Positions 24,429 to 32,930 of a stretch of DNA of 64,000 nucleotides are shown piece by piece. Position numbers and translations under genes: made by a program. The first letter of the stretch is position 1. The number at the start of each line of letters is the position of its first letter. Source of the DNA: Paenibacillus curdlanolyticus YK9 (GTDB taxonomy: Bacteria > Bacillota > Bacilli > Paenibacillales > Paenibacillaceae); assembly GCF_000179615.1 (NCBI RefSeq), contig NZ_AEDD01000003.1, forward strand, positions 124,001 to 188,000, written 5' to 3'. Under the pieces are notes generated by a model. That model searched no databases and was not told the DNA's origin. It saw only the letters and a program-made list of their open reading frames with translations.

Positions 24429-25031
24429 ATGCAGCTTGATAAAGTAGTCGGTTATCACAAGGCGCTTGCCGATGCTACTCGCCTGCGCATGCTCGTGCTG
24501 CTGGCAGACGGCGAACGGCATGGGCAGGAGCTGGCCGAGAAGCTCGGCGTCACGCCTGCCACCATCACCCATCATGCCGCCAAGCTTCGGGAAGCGAGCC
24601 TGATTCATGAGCGGAGAGAAAAGAATACGATCTACTTCTCCCTCGACCATTATTTTATTAAAAACAATGCGATCGCTGCTGCCGAGTTCATTTATCGCGG
24701 GGCGAACGCAAGAGGAGAGGTGCATCCCGTGGACGCAGCGCAATCGAAGCTGAAGCAGTCCGTCATCCGCAACTTCTTTAAGGACGGCCGCTTAAAGCAA
24801 ATTCCGTCGCAGCTTAAGAAAAAGCTCATTACGCTTGAGCATATCGTCGAAGGGCTGGAGAGAAGCCGGACGTATACCGAGAAAGAAATAAACGAGTATA
24901 TAAAGCAGTTCCATGATGATTTTGCCACGATTCGCAGAGAGTTCATCATGCATCAATTCATGTTCCGGGACAAAGAGCAATACGAGCTGAATCCGCCGGA
25001 GCTATGGGCGCGTTGGGAAACCTTATCTTGA
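24429..25031 (+). CDS. ArsR-type HTH regulator with DUF2087 domain
   Basis: This 200-residue protein has a winged helix N-terminus (about 5-80, HGQELAEKLGVTPATITHHAAKLREASLI) of ArsR/HTH_20 type. A C-terminal DUF2087 domain (about 115-190) follows, with NFFKDGRLKQIPSQLKKKL and YTEKEINEYIKQFHDDFATIRREFI. DUF2087 is a widespread small domain often found alone or fused to HTH modules. No metal-binding cysteine pair of classical ArsR sensors is visible, so metal sensing is not supported. The ATG has AGAAAGGAAC upstream. It stands alone between two terminators. Confidence 0.87.
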   Translation: MQLDKVVGYHKALADATRLRMLVLLADGERHGQELAEKLGVTPATITHHAAKLREASLIHERREKNTIYFSLDHYFIKNNAIAAAEFIYRGANARGEVHPVDAAQSKLKQSVIRNFFKDGRLKQIPSQLKKKLITLEHIVEGLERSRTYTEKEINEYIKQFHDDFATIRREFIMHQFMFRDKEQYELNPPELWARWETLS

Positions 25032-25056
25032 TCGTATTACCGAATACACATGCAAC

Positions 25057-25093
25057 AAAAAGGCGCGTCCCGCCGATGGGATGCGCCTTTTTG
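25057..25093. terminator. Bidirectional terminator
   Basis: AAAAAGGCGCGTCCC and GGGATGCGCCTTTTT form a nearly perfect stem with runs of A and T on the two sides. It separates the convergent ArsR-type and sugar isomerase genes. Confidence 0.9.
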
Positions 25094-25154
25094 CAAATCG
25101 TCTGCAAAGGTATGAAATCGATTTAATTCAATGGCTGCTGCAAACGCGGCTTCC

Positions 25155-25982
25155 TTATCTGCCCTTAGCTACGATGGCCGCAATTTGTTCTATGCCTTCC
25201 CATACGTCGCCTTCTTGGTCAAAAATGACCGAAATCGGCGCTGTGCAGCCCAGCTCGTCGGCAATTGCGAGATTGCGCGTCAGCTCCGCCTCATCGATCA
25301 CGCCGTCACTGGAATATTCCGGCTTTGCATGAATCGCATACGCCATAGGCGCGCCGTACCGAATCGCTTGCTCCTTCTCCTCGGGCTTCATATTCCCGAA
25401 ATCGACGATAGCGGTTATTTCGCTGCCGGCATGCTCCATGACCGATTGCCAGCTCGCCACGGTTTCCGTCAGCTCGCGGAAGTTTTCCGTGACTACGCGA
25501 ACGCCGCGCTCTTGCCCATAAGCATAGAGCCTTCTCAGCGCTGCCGCGCTGCGTATGATCGCTTCCTCGTCTCCCGCTTGCTGCTCGCCCGCAACAACGC
25601 GTACTGCCGCAGCTCCTGCATGCGCAGCCACGTCGATCCATTTGCGGATGAACGCTTCGTCTGATGCTGCTCGAACGCCATCCGGCGACGAGAGATCGCC
25701 ATAGTCAATTAATAGCGTATGGAACGCAACGCCTGCATCCTCGAACGCATGCCTTAACTCCTTGGCATAAGCCTCATCATCCGATGCAAAATGAAAATGG
25801 CAAGCCTCCAGGACACGAATCCCTCTTTGTGCAACCGCTTTCGGAAGTTCAAGCAGCGTTAAGCCCGAATCGCGGCTCTCCACATGCGTAATTTGGGTAG
25901 CCTTCCTTGCATCCCATGCTGTCCATAAGCTTGTCTTCAGCAAACGATGGGTGCTCCAGCTGCTAATCGATAATCGACTCAT
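25155..25982 (-). CDS. Sugar phosphate isomerase/epimerase-type TIM barrel protein
   Basis: This 275-residue protein belongs to the xylose-isomerase-like / AP-endonuclease-2 superfamily. Recognisable parts are the N-terminal ISSWSTHRLL, LEACHFHFAS, VRVVAGEQQ, TENFRE (metal-ligand Glu), IVDFGNMKP (Asp) and the late YAIHAKP (His). It would isomerise or epimerise a keto-sugar or inositol-type substrate with a divalent metal. It is divergent from gntR-uxuA-uxuB, 211 bases away, so a role in the same hexuronate catabolism is plausible but not proven. The ribosome site is AGGAGG. Confidence 0.85.
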   Translation of the reverse strand: MSRLSISSWSTHRLLKTSLWTAWDARKATQITHVESRDSGLTLLELPKAVAQRGIRVLEACHFHFASDDEAYAKELRHAFEDAGVAFHTLLIDYGDLSSPDGVRAASDEAFIRKWIDVAAHAGAAAVRVVAGEQQAGDEEAIIRSAAALRRLYAYGQERGVRVVTENFRELTETVASWQSVMEHAGSEITAIVDFGNMKPEEKEQAIRYGAPMAYAIHAKPEYSSDGVIDEAELTRNLAIADELGCTAPISVIFDQEGDVWEGIEQIAAIVAKGR

Positions 25983-26126
25983 CTAAATCCCTCCTATATG
26001 TTCAAAACTAACAGGAATTCAACTAATCGACTATGCCGGATTGTTGACAATAACTATGCGATTTGGCGATTAATTCATAATGAAGGCGGGATAGTTACGA
26101 GAATATGACGATTAAAAAGGTTTTCA

Positions 26127-26154
26127 CTACCACACTACCATACAAGTGTGGTAG
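26127..26154. promoter_or_regulatory. Perfect inverted repeat, probable GntR operator
   Basis: CTACCACACT and AGTGTGGTAG form an exact 10-bp inverted repeat with an 8-base spacer, 40 bases before gntR and within the divergent gap with the isomerase gene. Size and position fit binding by the FadR-type regulator encoded next to it. Confidence 0.75.
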
Positions 26155-26193
26155 GATACCCTTAACAAACTAATCCGTTGCGGAGGTGATCCA

Positions 26194-26877
26194 TTGGACT
26201 TTACGTTAAAACCGATCCAGCCCGTGTCCACTCGCGATGCGGTTTACGATGCCCTGCGAGCCTTGATCTTGCAGCTGGAGCTGCCGCCAGGGACAGCGAT
26301 TTCCGAGAAAGATATTTCCCTCAAATTCAACGTCAGCCGAACGCCGGTCCGCGAAAGCTTCGTGCGGCTTGCTCAGGAAGGCCTGCTAGAGGTGTATCCG
26401 CAGCGCGGCTCCTACGTCTCTCTCATTGACATGAATTTGGTTGAAGAAGCGCGGTTTATGCGCGAGCAGCTGGAGGTCGCCGTCGTACGGCTAGCATGCG
26501 CCGAGTTCCCTGCCGAGCGGCTGACGGAACTAGAACGCAACCTCTCGCAGCAGCGTGCATCGATCGAAGCCCATGACTACCGACTGATGTTCGAATTGGA
26601 CGAGGCGTTCCATCGAACGATCTTCGAGGGCTGCAACAAAACGAATACATGGCAGGTGCTCGGCAGCATTAATGCCCATCTGAACCGCAGTCGGATGCTG
26701 CGCCTTGCGGCAGATCAGCAATGGGACCATTTATTCGAGCAGCATCTTGGCATCGTCGAGGCCATTCGCATCCATGATGAGCAGCACGCTGCCGAACTGA
26801 TGACTGCCCATATGCATTTGACTATTGAAGACCAATCGCTGCTCAGAGCCAAATATCCGGATTATTTCAAAAGCTAA
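26194..26877 (+). CDS. GntR/FadR-type transcriptional regulator (likely hexuronate regulator)
   Basis: This 227-residue regulator has an N-terminal winged helix (DAVYDALRALILQLELPPGTAISEKDISLKFNVSRTPVRE, written here in two overlapping motifs TAISEKDISLKFNVS and RTPVRE). An FCD ligand domain follows, with metal-site residues D in LDEAFHRTIF, H in EQHLGIVEAI and H in TAHMHLTIED. The TTG start has GGAGGTGAT 7 bases upstream. Being first in front of uxuA and uxuB, it probably represses the operon until a hexuronate intermediate binds, and autoregulates through the repeat at 26127-26154. Confidence 0.88.
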   Translation: MDFTLKPIQPVSTRDAVYDALRALILQLELPPGTAISEKDISLKFNVSRTPVRESFVRLAQEGLLEVYPQRGSYVSLIDMNLVEEARFMREQLEVAVVRLACAEFPAERLTELERNLSQQRASIEAHDYRLMFELDEAFHRTIFEGCNKTNTWQVLGSINAHLNRSRMLRLAADQQWDHLFEQHLGIVEAIRIHDEQHAAELMTAHMHLTIEDQSLLRAKYPDYFKS

Positions 26878-26933
26878 CAGCGCCTCTCCGCAGGATAGAC
26901 GCTGAATTCGACAATCAATGGAGGCCTCTCCTA

Positions 26934-28031
26934 ATGAAAATGACATTTCGATGGTTCGGCGAAGGCAACGACACGGTAACGCTGGATCAAATCCGTCAAA
27001 TCCCCGGCGTCGAGGGGATCGTCTGGTCCCTGCATGACGTGCCTGCGGGCGATGAATGGCCGATGGACAAAATATTGGCGATCAAAGCGCAAGCCGACCG
27101 CGCCGGCCTTCATCTTAACGTTGTTGAAAGCGTGAACATTCATGAGGACATCAAGCTCGGCCTGCCTTCGCGAGACCTATATATCGAGAATTACAAAAAG
27201 ACGATAGCCAAGCTTGCGCAGGTGGGCGTCAAAGTGATCTGCTACAACTTCATGCCGGTCTTCGACTGGCTGCGCACGGATCTGCACAAGGAGATGGCGG
27301 ACGGTTCGACGGCGCTATTTTATGAAAAAAGCCGTATTGCCAACATCGCGCCGCTTGAGCTGGTCAAACAAATTAACGAGAACTCGACATTGACGATGCC
27401 CGGCTGGGAGCCTGAGCGCCTCGCCCACCTGACGAAGCTGTTCGAAGCTTATAAAGGCATGACCGAGGAGCAGCTGTTCGATAACGCCAAATATTTCTTG
27501 GACGCCATTATCCCGGTTGCCGCGGAGCATGACATTAAAATGGCGATTCACCCGGACGATCCGCCATGGCCGATCTTCGGCTTGCCGCGCATCATTACGA
27601 GCCAAGCCAACGTGCGTCGTTACCTCGCCTTACACGACAGCCCTTACAACTGCATCACGCTGTGCAGCGGCTCGTTCGGCGCGAATCCGGCTAACGATAT
27701 CGTCAGCATGGTTCATGAATTCATCGACCGCATTCCGTTCACGCACATACGAAACGTGCGCGTCTACGACAACGGCGATTTCATCGAGACGTCCCACCGG
27801 ACGCAGGATGGCACCGTCGACATCGAGGGCATCGTGAAAGCTTATGCCGAGGAAGGCTACGAAGGCTTCTGCCGCCCCGACCATGGCCGCCATATTTGGG
27901 ATGAGCAGTGTCGCCCAGGCTATGGCCTGTATGACCGCGCGCTCGGCATTATGTACCTGTGGGGCTTATGGGACGGCTATCGCAGAACTGCAGCGGAAGC
28001 AGCGGTGAAAGGATCGGTGATCGGCTCATGA
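26934..28031 (+). CDS. uxuA: Mannonate dehydratase
   Basis: This 365-residue UxuA converts D-mannonate to 2-keto-3-deoxygluconate in glucuronate catabolism. Family motifs are clear: N-terminal [78 protein letters not shown] and [11 protein letters not shown]. Cys and His in the SGSFG/PDHGR blocks are metal ligands in the family. It lies 56 bases after gntR, and its stop overlaps the next gene's start (ATGA), which indicates translational coupling. Confidence 0.96.
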   Translation: MKMTFRWFGEGNDTVTLDQIRQIPGVEGIVWSLHDVPAGDEWPMDKILAIKAQADRAGLHLNVVESVNIHEDIKLGLPSRDLYIENYKKTIAKLAQVGVKVICYNFMPVFDWLRTDLHKEMADGSTALFYEKSRIANIAPLELVKQINENSTLTMPGWEPERLAHLTKLFEAYKGMTEEQLFDNAKYFLDAIIPVAAEHDIKMAIHPDDPPWPIFGLPRIITSQANVRRYLALHDSPYNCITLCSGSFGANPANDIVSMVHEFIDRIPFTHIRNVRVYDNGDFIETSHRTQDGTVDIEGIVKAYAEEGYEGFCRPDHGRHIWDEQCRPGYGLYDRALGIMYLWGLWDGYRRTAAEAAVKGSVIGS

Positions 28032-28882
28032 CACTCGCAATCCAGATGCCGGCCATCGCTGGCAAGGTCGTTGTGATTACAGGCGGAGCGGGCGTGCTCT
28101 GCCGCGTTATGGCGCTTGAGCTGTCACGCCAAGGCGCGCGCATTGCCATCTTGAATCGGACGCAAGAGAAAGGCGAAGCCGTCGTTGCGGAAATCCGCGA
28201 AGCAGGCGGCGAAGCGTTAGCGATCGCGTGCGACGTTACCGATGAAGCGAGCGTCAAACAGGCTGCGGAAGCCGTGCTGAGCCAGCTCGGCCCTTGCGAC
28301 ATTCTGATCAACGGCGCAGGCGGCAACCATCCGAGCGCGAACACGACGAACGAAACGTTCTCGCTGGGCGATGTCACAGCTCCGGACATCAACTCATTCT
28401 TCGACCTTAGCGTAGCTGGCTTCCGTAACGTCCTGGATTTGAACTTCGTCGGCACGTTGATTCCGACGCAGGCGTTTGCGAAGCAGATGATCGGCCGCGA
28501 GGGCGCGTCGATCCTCAATATATCGTCGATGAGCGCGCCTTCGCCGATGACCAAGGTTCCCGCGTACAGCGCAGCGAAAGCTGCCATCGAAAACTTCACG
28601 CAATGGCTCGCCGTCCATTTCGCCGAAGCGGGCATTCGCGTCAATGCGATCGCTCCGGGGTTTTTCGTCACCGAGCAGAACCGCAAGCTGCTCATGAATG
28701 AGGACGGCAGCCTGACGGCGCGCTCAAACAAGATCATCTCGCATACGCCGATGCGGCGCTTCGGCAAGCCGGAGGATCTGCTCGGCGCGCTGCTCTGGCT
28801 GACCGACGAGACGATGTCCGGCTTCGTAACCGGAATCGTCGTGCCTGTAGATGGCGGGTTTCTTGCCTATTCGGGCGTATAG
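28028..28882 (+). CDS. uxuB: SDR-family D-mannonate oxidoreductase (fructuronate reductase)
   Basis: This 284-residue short-chain dehydrogenase has the cofactor motif TGGAGVLCR near residue 19, NGAGGN, the catalytic S in SSMSAPSP, the Y-x3-K pair in YSAAKAA and [10 protein letters not shown]. The N-terminus ([20 protein letters not shown]) closely resembles the Bacillus YjmF/UxuB type, not the longer E. coli UxuB. It interconverts fructuronate and mannonate and sits directly upstream in the pathway from UxuA. The ATG overlaps the uxuA stop, and GGATCGG lies upstream. A terminator follows 17 bases after the stop. Confidence 0.9.
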   Translation: MTLAIQMPAIAGKVVVITGGAGVLCRVMALELSRQGARIAILNRTQEKGEAVVAEIREAGGEALAIACDVTDEASVKQAAEAVLSQLGPCDILINGAGGNHPSANTTNETFSLGDVTAPDINSFFDLSVAGFRNVLDLNFVGTLIPTQAFAKQMIGREGASILNISSMSAPSPMTKVPAYSAAKAAIENFTQWLAVHFAEAGIRVNAIAPGFFVTEQNRKLLMNEDGSLTARSNKIISHTPMRRFGKPEDLLGALLWLTDETMSGFVTGIVVPVDGGFLAYSGV

Positions 28883-28898
28883 GAGAAATATTATTCAG

Positions 28899-28946
28899 AG
28901 GGTGTCCCAAAAGCCGCAACGGCCGAAGGACGCCCTTGTTTTTGCG
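28899..28946 (+). terminator. Terminator of the uxu operon (repeat-family type)
   Basis: AGGGTGTCC..GGACGCCCT with an inner AGCCGCAACGGC stem is followed by TGTTTTTG. It is a relative of the 38-bp units at 19955-20070, so the two terminators belong to one dispersed repeat. Confidence 0.82.
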
Positions 28947-29059
28947 CTGCAGCGGTTGGCGGTGTGTTAAGCGCGGGCTGCGGAGGATGTAAGTAGGATG
29001 GCGTTGATGCGTCGGTAGCTCTGGTGGCGCTGGTGGCGTTGATCGTTCAACAGCCTACT

Positions 29060-29255
29060 CATTGCAATTCGTGCAATGAAATCGGCTCGAGGCGCGGAAG
29101 TAGAAGGCGTTCATTGCATTTTGCGCAACGGGATATGCGGGACTTGTAGGTTTTGGGTGCAACATCCCCCTTCGAGGTCAGATCTCGTTGCATGAACTGC
29201 AACGGGAGCTTTCAAGACAGCCAATCAGGCCGCTCTCGTTGTATGAAGTGCAATG
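29060..29255. repeat. Four-palindrome element B (52/74/51 bp spacing)
   Basis: Palindromes of type CATTGCA-N5-TGCAATG start at 29060, 29112, 29186 and 29237, with both pairs centred at about 29158. It is a paralogue of element A: both follow the same terminator type and share CTCGTTGCATGAACTGCAAY and flanking TAGNTTTTGGG segments. B has an extra segment of roughly 70 bases between terminator and first palindrome. The remaining gap to 29498 shows no gene. Confidence 0.85.
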
Positions 29256-29498
29256 ACCAGCATCCCCCCGCACTAACGAAGGTTATTAGGCACGTACAGC
29301 CGATTATCTTCTCTAAGGCCATGACACTAATGCTGGACAAGCATGTGTTGGATTTTAGTGGGCATATCGCCTTATGCTCGTATAACCAAATCCCCAGTTT
29401 CGACAATAGTCGTCGGGACCCGTTCACAATCTCACCAGAATGTGGTTAATTAAATACTGTCGAATTTCAACCATGAAACGACAACTAGGAGGATCGAC

Positions 29499-30746
29499 AT
29501 GAAACGCTGGACCGTTATTCTGACAATAGGCGCACTGCTAATGACAGGCGTCCTGAACACGCCCCTGCCTGCGGCGCATGCCGCGCAGACTATCTCTTTT
29601 ACAGATATTAGCAAGCATTGGAGCAAAACGACGATTGAAGATATGGTCGCACGCGGCATTTTGGACGGGTACCCGGATGGAAGCTTCCGGCCGAATGAAC
29701 CCGTGAAGGTCGACCAATTTATCAAAATGCTCATTTTGTCCTACACGGATCTGCATCCGAACGGCGAGCGCAGCTGGCGACAATCGTTTCTCGACTCGCT
29801 GAGCGAGGAGAATCGGACGATTCTCTCGCAGGATTACCGCTATTACGACTTTAAGCCGGGCACAACCGACTACTGGGCGAAGCCCTATATCGATGTGGCA
29901 AGCGATTTGCATTTTCTGAACAAAAGCCGTTACAGCGACTTCCAAGGAAATATGACGCGGGAAAATGTAGCGGAGGTGCTTTATTACGCGCTGCAAGAGA
30001 CCGAGTATCTGGAAGACGAGCAGTTCAGCCGTTCGGTAGCGCAATCCTATGGCGACCTGACAAGCGCATCGGATCGGATGCAGAAATTTATCGCGGAATC
30101 GCTCGTGAAAGGGATTATGCAGGGATATCCGAACGGACGATTCGGCGTTGGCGAGTATGTGACTCGAGCGGAATCGCTCGTGATTTTGAACCGGCTGACG
30201 GATAAAAGCAAGCGGATTCCAGTCGCGCCGTCCGCGGACAAGCTGCAACGACTCGTTCCGACCTCAGGCGGCGGGCAGAAGGTGATCGTATTCCCGGACA
30301 AGCGAATGTGGGATGCTTACGATGCGCTCGTGAAGGCTGGCGAGCTGCGCGGCGCGAATCATGACCTGCTCAATACGACGCTTCGCTTGTTCAAGGATCA
30401 GAATGAACGAAACGCAGTAGTAAGCGGCGGAGCGCCTGGCGCCGAGAAGCCGACCGAGGAAGTCGCGATGTGGCTGGACCCTGCTTACAACACGTATGGC
30501 ATAACCGTTCGTTTGCGCGAAGGGACGCTCGCTCGCAATGCCGAATCGATTGAGCTGTTCGGCAACCAGCTGTTCGGCTATGATGCATTTGCGTTCCACA
30601 AATGGTTCGCTGCCGTCTGCACCGAGGTAGCGGCTGGCCGTCCGCTCGCTTCCAAGCAGATTACGATCGGATCGGACACGGTGAATGTCCTGGTCGATAA
30701 CGCCGCGAAGACCGTTATCTTCTCTGTTGCGGCGAAGAAGGCGTAG
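29499..30746 (+). CDS. Secreted SLH-domain protein
   Basis: This 415-residue protein has a signal peptide (about 1-29, ending AHA-A) and SLH motifs at about 33-85 (FTDISKHWSKTTIEDMVARG, GYPDGSFRPNEPV). More divergent SLH motifs follow at about 105-170 (YWAKPYIDVASDLHFL) and 180-235 (GIMQGYPNGRFGVGEYVTR). The remaining 180 residues have no recognised catalytic motif. It should attach to the wall polymer and may be an S-layer or envelope structural protein. The AGGAGG ribosome site is excellent, and it is a single gene with its own terminator. Confidence 0.87.
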   Translation: MKRWTVILTIGALLMTGVLNTPLPAAHAAQTISFTDISKHWSKTTIEDMVARGILDGYPDGSFRPNEPVKVDQFIKMLILSYTDLHPNGERSWRQSFLDSLSEENRTILSQDYRYYDFKPGTTDYWAKPYIDVASDLHFLNKSRYSDFQGNMTRENVAEVLYYALQETEYLEDEQFSRSVAQSYGDLTSASDRMQKFIAESLVKGIMQGYPNGRFGVGEYVTRAESLVILNRLTDKSKRIPVAPSADKLQRLVPTSGGGQKVIVFPDKRMWDAYDALVKAGELRGANHDLLNTTLRLFKDQNERNAVVSGGAPGAEKPTEEVAMWLDPAYNTYGITVRLREGTLARNAESIELFGNQLFGYDAFAFHKWFAAVCTEVAAGRPLASKQITIGSDTVNVLVDNAAKTVIFSVAAKKA

Positions 30747-30786
30747 CTAGGCTGTCGCTAATGCTATAAGCCAAATCCTACATACC

Positions 30787-30838
30787 AAAAAACCGCAGCA
30801 TGCTTGTCCATGGAGGATAGGCATGCTGCGGTTTTTTA
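30787..30838. terminator. Bidirectional terminator
   Basis: AAAAAACCGCAGCATGC pairs with GCATGCTGCGGTTTTTT; it separates the convergent SLH and mqnD genes. Confidence 0.92.
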
Positions 30839-30867
30839 TTGCGAGGTGTTCCAGAATATTTTGACGG

Positions 30868-31746
30868 TTATCGTACCGGTTCGGAATTTTCCTGCCACAG
30901 CAGCTTCTTCGGATCAACGCGTGGAACAAGCCCTTCGTCCGCAGCGCGATTAAGCAATGCACTTACCGCTGCATAGCCGTCCTCGCCGAGATTGGCCGTA
31001 AACTCGTTCACATACAGATCAATATGCTGCTTCGCGACCTCAGGCGACATTTCCTGAGCGTGGCACATGACGTACTCCTGCGATTGCTCGGGATGCGCCC
31101 AAGCATATTCCACCGACGCGCGCGCCCAGCGCGCAAGCGAAGCGATGTCCATCGAACGGCGGGCAATAATTGCGCCAAGCGGAATCGGCAGCCCCGTATC
31201 CGACTCCCACCAACTGCCCAAGTCCTGCATGAGCTGCAAGCCATAATTCGGATAAGTGAATCGCGCCTCATGGATGACGAGCCCTGCGTCGATCAAGCCG
31301 TCGCGCACAGCCGGCATAATTTCATGGAACGGCATGACGACGATGTCCAGCTTTCCGCCTGGAACATGATCCGCTGCCCACAGCCTGAACAGCAAGTAAG
31401 CGGTCGACCGATCGCTTGGCACAGCCACCCGCTTGCCTGCGAGAGCAGCCGGCTCCATTGGAGGCTCGCCTTCTTTCCCGCCCTTCGTCAGGACGAGCGG
31501 CCCGCAGCCGCGTCCAAGCGCGCCTCCGCAAGGCAGCAGCGCGTATTCATCGAGCACATAGGGCAACGCTGCGTATGAGATTTTGAGCACCTCGGGTCCC
31601 TCGCCCTTCGCTGCCCATTTGTTCGTAATATCAATATCGGCATACGTCACGTTCAGCTCCGGCGCGCCCGGAATAAGCCCATGCGCCCAGGCATGGAACA
31701 CGAAAGTATCGTTTGGACAAGGGGAATACGCAATATTTAGAGCCAT
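30868..31746 (-). CDS. mqnD: 1,4-dihydroxy-6-naphthoate synthase (futalosine pathway)
   Basis: This 292-residue periplasmic-binding-protein-fold enzyme has the family landmarks IAYSPCPNDTFVFHAWAHG, KISYAALPYVLDEYALL, GGALGRGCGPLVL and GLVIHEARFTYPNYGL. It converts cyclic de-hypoxanthine futalosine to 1,4-dihydroxy-6-naphthoate for menaquinone. MqnA shares the fold, but the SPCPNDTF start and RFTYPNYGL are MqnD traits. It starts 4 bases after the mqnB stop, so the two form an operon. The other pathway genes (mqnA, mqnC, mqnE) are not in this window. Confidence 0.92.
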   Translation of the reverse strand: MALNIAYSPCPNDTFVFHAWAHGLIPGAPELNVTYADIDITNKWAAKGEGPEVLKISYAALPYVLDEYALLPCGGALGRGCGPLVLTKGGKEGEPPMEPAALAGKRVAVPSDRSTAYLLFRLWAADHVPGGKLDIVVMPFHEIMPAVRDGLIDAGLVIHEARFTYPNYGLQLMQDLGSWWESDTGLPIPLGAIIARRSMDIASLARWARASVEYAWAHPEQSQEYVMCHAQEMSPEVAKQHIDLYVNEFTANLGEDGYAAVSALLNRAADEGLVPRVDPKKLLWQENSEPVR

Positions 31747-31750
31747 GATG

Positions 31751-32464
31751 TCATAGCACCTCCGTTAAAATTTCAAATGCTCTTGTCAGCGACTGCAGCG
31801 CGTCCCCAATTCGCCACGCGGCTCGGTCCCGCGGACCTACCGCATTCGAAATGGCGCGCAGCTCCATGGCCGGAATGCCCGCCAGCTGTGCTGCGACGGC
31901 TGCGCCGTGGCCTTCCATCCCTTCGGACGCAGCGTCCGGATTATGCTTGATCAGCTGCGCCGCACGCTCAGCCGTGCCTGTTGCGGTCGATACCGTAAGC
32001 GCCGCCCCGCCTACAGCCTGCATGCCCGCTGCGAGCAAGGCCTCCTTCACGCGCGAAACGACAGCCGGTTCGACTGCGACTTGCGATGAACCAAATCCAA
32101 GCTCGTCGACGCTGAGGAATCCGCCCTCCTCCTGCGTCTGGGCGCCCAGATCAGCCGCGATGATTCGCGTTGAGACGACAATATCGCCAAGTTCTGCTTG
32201 TCCCGGGAAGCCCCCGCCGATGCCAGCGCTAATGACAAGACGATAAGGAACGCTGGACAAAGCCAGCTTCGTCGCCGTATTCGCCGCAGCTATCGCGGGA
32301 CCAACGCCCGCCGCCATTACTTCAAACCGCGTGGAATGGCCCAAGCCTCGAAGCACCGCCTCCCGCTCCGCTTCTACAGCCGTGACGATTAGAATACGGC
32401 CCTCCTGCTGCGGCTTCGTTTCCCCTGTTGTACCGTTAGCTTCGCTGCTGTTCAATCTCCCCAT
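31751..32464 (-). CDS. mqnB: Futalosine hydrolase
   Basis: This 237-residue nucleoside-phosphorylase-fold hydrolase releases hypoxanthine from futalosine. Recognisable parts are ILIVTAVEAEREAVL, AGVGPAIAAANTA, VISAGIGGGFPG, ALTVSTATGTAERA, MEGHGAAVAAQLAGIPAMELRAISN and RAAWRIGDAL. The first 20 residues are a non-conserved extension. The ATG at 32464 overlaps the purine run GGGAG, so a TTG nine bases further on (32455) with GGGAG at 9-base spacing is an equally likely start. It is operonic with mqnD. Confidence 0.92.
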   Translation of the reverse strand: MGRLNSSEANGTTGETKPQQEGRILIVTAVEAEREAVLRGLGHSTRFEVMAAGVGPAIAAANTATKLALSSVPYRLVISAGIGGGFPGQAELGDIVVSTRIIAADLGAQTQEEGGFLSVDELGFGSSQVAVEPAVVSRVKEALLAAGMQAVGGAALTVSTATGTAERAAQLIKHNPDAASEGMEGHGAAVAAQLAGIPAMELRAISNAVGPRDRAAWRIGDALQSLTRAFEILTEVL

Positions 32465-32553
32465 CTCCCGTTTTTTGTTGATGAACGACTATTGCCGAGT
32501 TTACACGATTCAGCAGGGGGATACAACTTGAACGAGACCGCGCATGGCCTATT

Positions 32554-32584
32554 AAAAAGACGGCATCGATACGCCGATGCCGCC
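32554..32584 (-). terminator. Intrinsic terminator
   Basis: GGCGGCATCG and CGATGCCGTC pair around GCGTAT and are followed by TTTTTAAT on the minus strand. It ends the small yjfB-type gene. Confidence 0.88.
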
Positions 32585-32591
32585 TGCTGCT

Positions 32592-32774
32592 TTATAAGAT
32601 GCGAATATCCAATTGCCCGCCAAGATGCGGCTGAACCGATTGCTGCTGCATCATTTGCACGATGCCTTGTGCTTGCGTCTCCGCCTGCGACATCGCCTTC
32701 CCAAGCAATGAAATGCCGACGGATTGCGATAAAGCCGAGCGGCTCATCGCCGTCGAAAGCGCTGCAATATCCAT
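32592..32774 (-). CDS. YjfB-family small protein
   Basis: This 60-residue protein begins MDIAALSTAMSRSALSQSVG and ends HLGGQLDIRIL, both typical of the YjfB (putative motility protein) family of Bacilli. The ATG at 32774 has GGGAGG 7 bases upstream; two residues further up another ATG overlaps that ribosome site and is less likely. Function is unknown; in Bacillus the family is linked by regulation to motility. It is a single gene with its own terminator. Confidence 0.85.
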   Translation of the reverse strand: MDIAALSTAMSRSALSQSVGISLLGKAMSQAETQAQGIVQMMQQQSVQPHLGGQLDIRIL

Positions 32775-32930
32775 GTTCATCCCTCCCTTATGGCTTCTAT
32801 CGGCGAACCTGCGCCCAATCGACAGCATTCTTCCACTTCTTGGCATAGGGCTTGAGCAATTCGATTATTGCTCGCGTTCGCGATACAATAGGAGGAGAAC
32901 ATTACCTACATATGCAGGGAGGAACCAAGC

